From Streptomyces rishiriensis (lineage in GTDB: Bacteria > Actinomycetota > Actinomycetes > Streptomycetales > Streptomycetaceae), in contig NZ_JAUSWV010000002.1 of assembly GCF_030815485.1 (NCBI RefSeq), forward strand, positions 372,001 to 436,000: a stretch of DNA of 64,000 nt, read 5' to 3'. The position numbers and the translations under genes were made by a program. The stretch's first letter is position 1. Every line of letters starts with the position of its first letter. Shown piece after piece: positions 43,367 to 50,561 of the stretch. A model generated the notes under the pieces. The model made no database searches, was not told the DNA's origin, and worked only from the letters and a program-made list of their open reading frames with translations.

Positions 43367-43931
43367 CGGTCCCGGCCCGCCGCGGTCCCCTCCGGTGGCC
43401 AGGGTGATCCTGTGCCGGCAGGCTGCGGTGGGTCGGTGAGCAGGTCTGTGTGATCCTTCGGCAGGCGCACAGCCCAGGTCCGCGGCCAGCGAGGCGGCTC
43501 GGCTTGTCCGGGTGGGCCGTCAGCCGGAGGCGCAGTTGCGGGCAGCTGTTCAGCATCCCGAGGCGTGGGTCAGCCGAGCGTGGGTGCCAGCTGTCGTCCT
43601 GGTGCCCCCACGCCATGGCACTGCAAGCTCAGGCGGGCGTGATGTTCTCCGCCTGACCTCCCTCCGGCCTTGGGTGACGTCGAATACGCACGGGTGGCGA
43701 AGAGACCGCTTTGCGGGGAAGGACCAGGCCGCCGCGACGCAGGAAGCAGAGGTGTTCTGAGGCGGTCGACGGTTTCAGTGCGCACCGCTCGGCTGTCTCG
43801 CCGACGGTCAGTTCCACGCCGCCGCGGGCAGGAGCTGGTAAGGCCGGGTTCGGGAGAAGACGTTTGTACGGGCGCGATCGGTGCAGACGATGAGCTGACA
43901 CAGCCTTTATACGACGAAGCGGAGAGGCACC
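43367..43931. other. Stretch without intact genes
   Basis: Apart from the ArsR relic at 43653-43829 this region shows no coding support. It must contain the promoter of the gene at 43932. Confidence 0.4.
43653..43829 (-). pseudogene. ArsR-type HTH relic
   Basis: The minus strand contains GGVELTVGETAERCALKPST, then ASEHLCFLRRGGLVLPRK, an ArsR-family winged helix. Similarity stops where the wing should follow, and no start or dimerisation part is recognisable. Confidence 0.5.
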
Positions 43932-44216
43932 ATGGGCATCATCGCGTGGATCATCATCGGCCTGCTCGCCGGCGCCATCGCCAAGGCCCTGATGCCGGGC
44001 AAGGACCCCGGCGGCATCATCATCACCATGCTCATCGGCATCGTCGGCGGTCTGCTCGGCGGCTGGCTCGGCAAGGTCATCTTCGGCGTCGACTCCATCG
44101 ACGGGTTCTTCGACCTCTCCACCTGGATCGCCGCGATCGCCGGCTCCGTCATCCTGCTCGCCCTCTACCGCCTCGTCACCGGCAACCGGCATTCGCACCG
44201 TCACGCGACCCGCTGA
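43932..44216 (+). CDS. GlsB/YeaQ/YmgE-family small membrane protein
   Basis: A 94-residue protein with three hydrophobic segments (IIAWIIIGLLAGAIAKALM; GGIIITMLIGIVGGLLGGWL; STWIAAIAGSVILLALYRLV) and the family features AKxLMPGKDPGG and GGLLGGWLG. The family is also called transglycosylase-associated and is linked to envelope and acid stress; its molecular role is unknown. The ATG at 43932 has GGAGAGG upstream. It is followed by a strong terminator. Confidence 0.9.
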   Translation: MGIIAWIIIGLLAGAIAKALMPGKDPGGIIITMLIGIVGGLLGGWLGKVIFGVDSIDGFFDLSTWIAAIAGSVILLALYRLVTGNRHSHRHATR

Positions 44217-44563
44217 CGGCACAACGCCCCGGCCCACCCGGACGGCTCCCTTCCCTGTTCGCAGGAAGGGAGCCGTCAGCATGTACGGCCGGGCCCAGCA
44301 CCCCACCAGCGAAGGCATCGCCCCGCACTTGCCTGAGGAAACGCTCGCCCGCGGGTCCCCTCACCCCGTGACACTTACACCTGGGGCCCGTTGCGGCCGA
44401 CGTCAGCGTCCGGTCCCCTCTGAACGTTGCTGGTTCCCATCGACATCTGCGGGCTCCGCGATCCCCGAGTTCCGCCAACCCTGCGTTCGGCACGGACACA
44501 CGCATGAGAGAAGTGCTCCGCCCCCGCGGCTGCCACACCAACTCTCAGGGGTGCCCACCGCAT
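44217..44563. other. Intergenic region between GlsB-type gene and TetR gene
   Basis: Convergent intergenic space holding the terminator at 44241-44277. No gene supported in the rest. Confidence 0.4.
44241..44277 (+). terminator. Terminator hairpin after GlsB-type gene
   Basis: GACGGCTCCCTTCC (44241-44254) and GGAAGGGAGCCGTC (44264-44277) form a perfect 14-bp stem with a 9-base loop, 25 bases after the stop codon. Confidence 0.8.
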
Positions 44564-45187
44564 TCATGCCACTCCCTCCTCCTGGTCTGTGAAGCTCAAG
44601 TCGTCGGTCGAGGCGACATGCTCGGGTGGCGTGGTGAGGTGCCTGGCGGTGTCCAGGGCTTCCCGAATGTGCTGGGCCAGGGCGTGCCCGTCGGGGTCGT
44701 TGACCCAGCGTTCGAAGGCGACTTTGAACGCGGCGATCCCGATTTCGGCCGCGAGTGCCGCGGTAGTGGTCTCCAGGCCACGTTCGCGCAGTGCGTGGGC
44801 GAGTGTGGAGGCGAGTGCGGCGAGTTTGGCCAGTTCGCGTTCCTGGAGTTCAGGGTTGGCGGCAATGACGGTCTGGCGCTGGCGTACCAGGTCTTTGCGT
44901 TCTTCGAAGACGGGAGCGGCTTCGGTCAGGGCGCGGGTGATCACCTCCAGCGGCATGAGCGGGGCGGGGGCGCAGGCCGTGGCGTTGACGAGGGTGTCGG
45001 TGAGGGGGTTGTCGGCGGGGAAGAGCACTTCTCGTTTGTCGGCGAAGTGCCGGTAGAAGGTCCTCTCGGTGACTTCGGCGCGGGTGGCGATCTCCGCGAC
45101 GGTGGTGGCGTCGAAGCCCTGGCGGTTGTAGAGCTCCAGCGCCGCCTTCTCCAGGCGGCCTCGTGCGTCGGGTTTCCATCGGCTCAT
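44564..45187 (-). CDS. TetR/AcrR-family transcriptional regulator
   Basis: A 207-residue repressor. Helix-turn-helix at residues about 10-55 (RLEKAALELYNRQGFDATTVAEIATRAEVTERTFYRHFADKREVLF, the canonical TetR motif). The C-terminal part (ANPELQERELAKLAALASTL; VNDPDGHALAQHIREALD) fits a MftR-like C-terminal domain. Divergent from the SDR gene at 45322; the gap contains three related operator-like sites. Confidence 0.92.
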   Translation of the reverse strand: MSRWKPDARGRLEKAALELYNRQGFDATTVAEIATRAEVTERTFYRHFADKREVLFPADNPLTDTLVNATACAPAPLMPLEVITRALTEAAPVFEERKDLVRQRQTVIAANPELQERELAKLAALASTLAHALRERGLETTTAALAAEIGIAAFKVAFERWVNDPDGHALAQHIREALDTARHLTTPPEHVASTDDLSFTDQEEGVA

Positions 45188-45204
45188 GCTCCGATGCTAC
45201 CCCC

Positions 45205-45277
45205 GATGACAGACTGTGACATCAGGTGATGACAGGCTCTGACGTCGATGCTACGGTGATGTCACAAACTGACATCA
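45205..45277. promoter_or_regulatory. Three related operator-like sites (TetR/SDR region)
   Basis: Site A 45205-45223 (GATGACAGACTGTGACATC), site B 45228-45246 (GATGACAGGCTCTGACGTC) and site C 45257-45277, which has perfect arms TGATGTCA and TGACATCA around CAAAC. All share a GATGWCA-N-TGWCATC-like dyad. They fill the space between the divergent genes, and site C is closest to the SDR start. Confidence 0.65.
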
Positions 45278-45321
45278 GGGTCCCGCCCCCGGTGGGGACC
45301 CGCAGCAGGAAGGCACGCACC

Positions 45322-46245
45322 ATGCGCGTATTCGTCACCGGAGCCTCCGGACACGTCGGCTCCGCCGTCGTTCCCGAACTTCTCGAAGCGGGACACCAGG
45401 TCGTCGGCCTGGCCCGCTCGGACAAGTCCGCCGCCGCGTTGACGGCTGCCGGTGCCCAGGTGCACCGAGGGGACCTCGACGATCTCGACGGCCTCGCCGC
45501 GGCCGCTGCCGCGGCCGACGGCGTCATCCACCTGGCCTTCAAGCACGACGCCATGTTCGCCGGCGACTTCGACAGCGCGGTCACGGCGGATCTGCGCGCC
45601 ATCGAGACGCTCGCAAACGCGCTCGCCGGCACCGGCAAGCCTCTGGTGACCACGTCGGGAACGGTGCTGCTCGCCTTCGCGGGGCTCGAGGACGCCGCCA
45701 CCGAAGCCGACGTGATCGACGCAGGGCCGCGGGTCGACGCCGAGAACGCGGTGGTCGCACTCGCGGAACGCGGCATCCGGTCGTCCGTCGTCCGGCTTTC
45801 TCCGACGGTGCACAGCACGCTGGACCACAACGGCTTCATTCCGACCCTGATCTCCTTCGCCCGGTCCCAGGGCGTCTCCGCCTACATCGGCGACGGGGCC
45901 AACCGCTGGCCCGCCGTGCACACGCTCGACGCGGCACGCCTGTACCGGCTGGCGCTGGAATCCGCGCCGGCCGGGTCACGGCTGCACGGCGTCGACGACC
46001 AGGGCATCCCCTTCCGGGAGATCGCCGAGACGATCGGCCGTGGCCTGGACCTGCCCGTGGTCAGCATCCCGGCGACCGAGGCCGACGCCCACTTCGGCTT
46101 CCTCAGCGGCCACGTCACGGCCGACAACCCGTCCTCGAACATGCTGACCCAGGGTCTCCTCGGCTGGAAGCCCGTTCAGCCCGGCCTCATCGAGGACCTC
46201 AGCCAAGGCCACTACTTCGACGTCCCGGCGAGCGCCACAAACTGA
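45322..46245 (+). CDS. Atypical SDR/NAD(P)-binding epimerase-like protein
   Basis: A 307-residue Rossmann-fold protein. MRVFVTGASGHVGSAVVPEL carries the GxxGxxG motif; DGVIHLAFKHD and PLVTTSGTVLL follow, with no clear YxxxK, so it belongs to the atypical SDR group. The C-terminal half has GDGANRWPAVHTLDAARLYRL and IPFREIAETIGRGL. It resembles nucleoside-sugar epimerase-like stress proteins. The ATG at 45322 follows CAGGAAGG. Divergent from a TetR gene that probably represses it. Confidence 0.88.
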   Translation: MRVFVTGASGHVGSAVVPELLEAGHQVVGLARSDKSAAALTAAGAQVHRGDLDDLDGLAAAAAAADGVIHLAFKHDAMFAGDFDSAVTADLRAIETLANALAGTGKPLVTTSGTVLLAFAGLEDAATEADVIDAGPRVDAENAVVALAERGIRSSVVRLSPTVHSTLDHNGFIPTLISFARSQGVSAYIGDGANRWPAVHTLDAARLYRLALESAPAGSRLHGVDDQGIPFREIAETIGRGLDLPVVSIPATEADAHFGFLSGHVTADNPSSNMLTQGLLGWKPVQPGLIEDLSQGHYFDVPASATN

Positions 46246-46418
46246 GCCGGCCCCCGCTCCATCCCACTCGGTCCCCGCGCCGCCTCCGAGCCCTGCTCGG
46301 CGTGTCACAGCCACCCGGGCCTGCCCGAAGACCGTCGGTGCGGCGACTATCTCGCGGCACCGACGGTTTGACCACCCTCCCGCGCCTTGACGCAGACCCC
46401 ACCCAGGAAGGCAGAACC

Positions 46419-47405
46419 ATGCCCCGCTCCCGTCCCGCGATCGACAGCGAACTGGCCGCAGCACTCCAGGCCATGCCGATCGGCCCGAACGGCGTCTTCG
46501 ACCTGACCGACGTCCCCGCCACACGCGAGGCCGTCCGCGCGCTCGCCGAAGTCATCGCCGGCACCATCCCCGACGAGCCCACCGTCACCGCCCACGAGAT
46601 CCACGTGCCGCGCGCCGAAGCCCCTGACGTCCTCCTGCTGCGTCCGCAGAACGCGCCCGGACCGCTGCCGGTCCTCATGTGGTTCCACGGCGGTGGGCAG
46701 GTGCTCGGCTTCGCCGCCCAGGACGCACCCTGGCTCAAGCAGCTGTCCGCGGCACTCGGCTGCGCCGTCGTCGCCGTTGACTACCGCCTGGCCCCGGAAA
46801 CCCCCGCGCCCGGCGCCGCCGAGGACGGATACACCGCCTACCGGTGGATCAGCGACAACGCCACCGATCTCGGTCTCGACCCCACCCGGGTCGGCCTGGC
46901 CGGCCAGAGCGGAGGCGGAGGCATCGCCGCCGCCACCGCCCTTCTGATCCGCGACCGCGGCGCAGCGGCCCCCCTGTTCCAGATGCTGCAGTACCCGATG
47001 CTCGACGACCGCAACGCGACCGACTCGAGTCGGGAGATCACCGACATCGGCATCTGGGACCGCTCGACCAACCTCCTCGCCTGGCAGGCGATCCTCGGCA
47101 ACCGCGTTGGCACCGAGGACGTCACGCCCTACGCCGCTCCTTCCCGGGCGACCGACCTCGCTGGCCTGCCCCCGACCTTCATAGGCGTCGGTGAACTCGA
47201 CGTCTTCCGCGACGAGAGCCTCGACTACGCCGCGCGCCTGCGCGCCCACGGCGTGCCCGTCGAGCTGCACCTCTACCCTGGCGCCTACCACGCCTTCGAC
47301 CTGTTCGCCCCGCGGTCCCAGCTCGCGGAGAGCTTCCGCCACACCTGGAACCGCTACCTCGCCCGGCACCTCACGAAGGCCCCGGCAACGTCGGCTGCTT
47401 CGTAA
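46419..47405 (+). CDS. Alpha/beta hydrolase fold-3 (HSL-type) esterase
   Basis: A 328-residue esterase of the hormone-sensitive lipase group. VLMWFHGGGQVLGF is the HGGG oxyanion motif, VAVDYRLAPETPAPGA the downstream family motif, GLAGQSGGGGIAA the nucleophile elbow, VGELDVFRDESL the Asp and LYPGAYHAFDLF the His. The ATG at 46419 follows AGGAAGG. It lies downstream of and codirectional with the SDR gene, 170 bases away, so they may be coregulated. Substrate unknown, probably short-chain esters. Confidence 0.92.
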   Translation: MPRSRPAIDSELAAALQAMPIGPNGVFDLTDVPATREAVRALAEVIAGTIPDEPTVTAHEIHVPRAEAPDVLLLRPQNAPGPLPVLMWFHGGGQVLGFAAQDAPWLKQLSAALGCAVVAVDYRLAPETPAPGAAEDGYTAYRWISDNATDLGLDPTRVGLAGQSGGGGIAAATALLIRDRGAAAPLFQMLQYPMLDDRNATDSSREITDIGIWDRSTNLLAWQAILGNRVGTEDVTPYAAPSRATDLAGLPPTFIGVGELDVFRDESLDYAARLRAHGVPVELHLYPGAYHAFDLFAPRSQLAESFRHTWNRYLARHLTKAPATSAAS

Positions 47406-47637
47406 CACGCGGGTCTGACGGCGTGCCGTCCTCTCCGTAATCCCACCGGCGCCTCCGAGCCGATTGCCACCACGCGAGTGTCCTTGCCCCTTGGCTCATG
47501 GATCTCCTCATATCAGTCCGAGGCGCTCTTTTTGAACTGCGAATGACCGCTGCACGCGTCCGGTCTCCCACCACGCAGACCATGCCCGACGATCGGGGTC
47601 CGACGTGCCACCGCCAACCCTGCTTCGGACTCGTAAG
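47406..47637. other. Intergenic region
   Basis: About 230 bases between convergent genes. No hairpin or gene I can support. Confidence 0.35.
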
Positions 47638-48402
47638 TCAGGCGGAGGCGCCGCCGTCGACGACGAGGTCGCTGCCGACCACGGAGGCGGCGTCCGGCGA
47701 GGCCAGATACAGCACTGCCGCTGCGATTTCGGCGGTAGATGAGACACGCCCCAGCGGGGAGACCCTCTTCATCCGGTCGGCGCGGTCGGCGTCGGTCTCA
47801 CCGGAGCGCAGTGACATGGGTGTGGCGGAGGGGCCGGGACTTACAGCGTTGATGCGGATCCCCTCGGCTATGTGATCCAGAGCGGCTGCCCGGGTCAGCG
47901 CGGAGACAGCCGCTTTGGTGGCGATGTAGCCGGCCAAGCCCGGAGTGCGGCGGTGGGCGCCGAGGTTCGCGGCGATGTTGACGATCGCGCCGCCGGTGGG
48001 CTGGTTACGCATCTGGGCGATTTCGGCCTGGAGACTGAACAGGACACCGGTGACGTTGATGTCGAGCAGGCTGCGCCAGTCCTCCTCCTGGAGGTCGGCT
48101 ATGGGTGCGCCGCCCCGGAAGACTCCAGCATTGTTGACGGCGACATCGAGGTTGCCGAAGTGTTTGACGGTGCGGCCGACCAGAGCTTTGACGTCCTCGG
48201 AGCGGGTTACGTCGGCGGTGACCGCGGCCGCTGTGCCGCCCTCCTTCTCGATCAGAGCGACTGTCTCGTCAAGCACTGGCGCCGTGCGTCCGGCCGCGAC
48301 CACCGAGGCCCCTTCGGCGGCAAAGGCGAGAGCGATGGCCCGGCCGATGCCGGAGCCTGCACCCGTGACGAGGACGGTCTTACCGGTGAAACGTGCGGTC
48401 AT
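47638..48402 (-). CDS. Short-chain dehydrogenase/reductase
   Basis: A 254-residue classical SDR. VLVTGAGSGIGRAIALAF (TGxxxGIG cofactor motif), DVAVNNAGVFRGG (NNAG) and YIATKAAVSAL (YxxxK). The catalytic Ser position, normally in NISS or NVAS, reads NIAANLGA, so Ser is replaced by Ala. The end is SVVGSDLVVDGG, typical of the family. The Ala for Ser change may reduce or alter activity. Its ATG overlaps the stop of an upstream MFS remnant (ATGA), so it was once part of an operon with a transporter under the TetR at 49654. Confidence 0.9.
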   Translation of the reverse strand: MTARFTGKTVLVTGAGSGIGRAIALAFAAEGASVVAAGRTAPVLDETVALIEKEGGTAAAVTADVTRSEDVKALVGRTVKHFGNLDVAVNNAGVFRGGAPIADLQEEDWRSLLDINVTGVLFSLQAEIAQMRNQPTGGAIVNIAANLGAHRRTPGLAGYIATKAAVSALTRAAALDHIAEGIRINAVSPGPSATPMSLRSGETDADRADRMKRVSPLGRVSSTAEIAAAVLYLASPDAASVVGSDLVVDGGASA

Positions 48403-49010
48403 GGTGATGACTTTCTTGATCGATGCTCGGTTATTTGGCGGGCATTGAGGAAAGCAGCAGCGGCGAAGGCAACCGTCGTTGCGGCGAGCGAGGTGGCATC
48501 GGAGACGAGCGTCAGAGCGGCCGTGAAGATGACGGTGGCGCCCAGTTCCATCGCGGTGTTCATGACGCCGCCCGCGAGTCCGGTCTGCTGCGGTTCCACC
48601 CCGTGTGTCGCGAGGACAGCAGCCCCCGCGGAACTGGCGGCTCCGCCCGCTGGCAGCGTGAGCAGGCCAGGGAGAAGTCCGTACACATACGGGGTGTGCG
48701 GTGCCGGACCGGTGAGTGCGAGCAGCGCAAGACCTGTCGCGGAGAGAGCGAGCCCGCAGGTGGTGACGGCTGATGCTCCGTATCCGGCAATCAGCAGGCC
48801 TGCCATACGGCCCGTTACGGGCAGTGCCACCGCGAAGGGAACGAAGGCGGCGGAAGTCTGCGCCTGCGACCAGCCGCGGTTCTGCTGGAGGTGAAAATCA
48901 GTGACATCCGTACGGTGGCGAGCAGCGCGAAGGCTGAGCCGGACGCAGCCTCGGTCGAGGTGCCTGCGGTCGCGTTCCACCACCGCGTCACGGCCATCTC
49001 TCCCCCAAAT
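48399..49010 (-). pseudogene. MFS transporter remnant, 5' truncated and frameshifted
   Basis: The intact part (48399 to about 48880) encodes FHLQQNRGWSQAQTSAAFVP, FAVALPVTGRMAGLLIAGYG, PYVYGLLPGLLTLPAGGA and AMELGATVIFTAALTLVSDA, the last five or six helices of a DHA2-like exporter. A frameshift near 48890 separates FALLATVRMSLIF, and the first eight helices are missing. Only a start-like region (ATG near 48994) is left upstream. It cannot transport. Confidence 0.7.
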
Positions 49011-49069
49011 ATTTGACTGCCCATTCCATAATTTGCCTATGGAGGCATCCGCAACAGGCGGTGCGCTGT

Positions 49070-49654
49070 TCAGTCCAGCAGCCTCAGCGCCTGCTCGGCC
49101 GCGTCCCGTACCCGGCCCGGGTCATCCGACGCCTTGCCGACCACCCGCAAACCTTGCATGAGCACCAGCAGCATCCGTGCGAGGGCCCGCGGATCGCGAT
49201 CAGCGGACAGTTCGCCCTGTGCGCGGGCCCGTTCCAGCGCCGAGTGCAGCAGAGTCTCGATGTGGGCCCAGCTCGCCTCGACCCGGCGGGCCGCCGCCGG
49301 ATCCTGCGCACCCAGCTCGGCGGCAGCGTTGGTGACGAAGCACCCTTTGCCACGCTGATCATCGGAGCTCGCCTCGGCCGCGAAACGCCGTACCACCGCC
49401 CGCACCACCGGCAGTGCAGGGCCCGGCTGGGACAGTTCGCGCAGAAGGCCCGCGTCTTGGCTCTCGTTATACCGGTCCAGCGCCTTCAGAAACAGCTCGT
49501 GCTTGTTGCCGAAGGTGGCGTAGATGCTGGCGCGCCCGATGCCGAGGCGTTCGACGAGGTCCGCCATCGAGGTCGCCTCGTAGCCACGCTGCCAGAACAG
49601 TTCCAGGGCTGACTGCAGTGCGGCGTCCGGGTCGAATTCCTTGGTTCTGGCCAC
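49070..49654 (-). CDS. TetR/AcrR-family transcriptional regulator
   Basis: A 194-residue repressor. Helix-turn-helix at residues about 10-58 (ALQSALELFWQRGYEATSMADLVERLGIGRASIYATFGNKHELF), a form common in the YxaF/AcrR subgroup, and a C-terminal domain with GKGCFVTNAAAELGAQDP and RMLLVLMQGLRVVGK. GTG start at 49654. It lies upstream of the MFS remnant and SDR on the same strand and probably controlled them. The sequence just upstream (ACGATCGGTCA-like) could be an operator. Confidence 0.9.
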   Translation of the reverse strand: MARTKEFDPDAALQSALELFWQRGYEATSMADLVERLGIGRASIYATFGNKHELFLKALDRYNESQDAGLLRELSQPGPALPVVRAVVRRFAAEASSDDQRGKGCFVTNAAAELGAQDPAAARRVEASWAHIETLLHSALERARAQGELSADRDPRALARMLLVLMQGLRVVGKASDDPGRVRDAAEQALRLLD

Positions 49655-49922
49655 GCTCGAACCCTAGGGATATTGAAACGATCGGTCAAGTTTTCTCTGA
49701 CTCCGGCGGCTTGGGCCGGCAGCGCCGCCCGTGCTCGACTTCTGCCTCCCGCCGGTACCGACCGCCCCGTTCACCAGCACCGTCACGACGGGGCCCCGGC
49801 CGCTGGGTTGATCGGCTGAGGCCCGGTCGTTGACCCGTGGACACAGTGTTGGTGGTTGGAGAGTAGGTTGCGCTGGGTGTCTCTGTGCGCGGCACCGCGC
49901 GACCCCCTCGAAACCGCATCGA
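49655..49922. other. Intergenic region upstream of TetR gene
   Basis: Holds the TetR promoter; the segment GATATTGAAACGATCGGTCA near 49670 may be its operator. No gene supported. Confidence 0.35.
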
Positions 49923-50186
49923 TCAAGGTTCTTGCGGCTCGTCCGAGCCAGCGTCATCTGCAAAACCCCTGCGGCATAGCCTGGTTGCTCGAATTCGGTC
50001 GATGACGAGTCCCGCAAGTGCGGCCAGGAAACCGATCGCCGCTGCGCCGAAACCCACCCGCAGTAGTGGCGGTCGTCCGTTACCCAACGCGCGGGCGCCG
50101 GCCCAGACCGCTGCGGCCGTGAGCCCGAGACCCTGTATCCACCATCGTTCACCCTTGGCGCTTGTCATGTACTTAATCAGTGCCAT
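49923..50186 (-). CDS. Small membrane protein, unknown function
   Basis: An 87-residue protein from ATG 50186. Two hydrophobic helices (WIQGLGLTAAAVWAGARAL and VGFGAAAIGFLAALAGLVI) and a polar C-terminus ending SDEPQEP. The ribosome binding site is weak. The frame is open further upstream, but that part is low-complexity. No family recognised. Confidence 0.6.
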   Translation of the reverse strand: MALIKYMTSAKGERWWIQGLGLTAAAVWAGARALGNGRPPLLRVGFGAAAIGFLAALAGLVIDRIRATRLCRRGFADDAGSDEPQEP

Positions 50187-50561
50187 ACGTGATGATCCCA
50201 CTCGCGCCCACCCACCACTCACCTCAACTCCCATCCCGTCTGCCGTCGACCCCCTTCCGGCAGGAATCAACCGACCCGGTCCGCCTGCTGTGGACGAGGG
50301 GCCGTGAACCGCCGAAGACCCCCGACCGCGATGGGCCGGGGGTCTTCGAACCGGTGACGCCACCTCGGCGCCGCACAAGGCACCCCCACCGACGCGGGGG
50401 TGCTCCTACGACCGAGGATCTGCACGGCCTGCGACTCTTGTCCTGCCCGCCGAGGCTGTTCGGGGAACGCGCCATCCACTACGCCCATGAACGTATGCCA
50501 GGCTGCACACGGCGGGCGCAGTCCAGCGTCGTCCGGGCGGTCTCCGGCCTGGTCACGGGTT
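50187..50561. other. Intergenic region with two hairpins
   Basis: No gene supported. Contains the perfect hairpin at 50314-50347 and a shorter one at about 50380-50403 (GCACCCCC and GGGGGTGC), both downstream of the secreted-protein gene at 50562. Confidence 0.5.
50314..50347 (-). terminator. Terminator hairpin downstream of the propeller/Ig gene
   Basis: GAAGACCCCC (50314-50323) and GGGGGTCTTC (50338-50347) form a perfect 10-bp stem with a 14-base loop, about 215 bases after the stop at 50562. Confidence 0.55.

Noticed and set aside
50380..50420. A CRISPR repeat at the 50.4-kb hairpin
   Set aside because: It is a single copy and its dyad can equally be a terminator hairpin; kept only as a weak observation with the 22.6-kb site.
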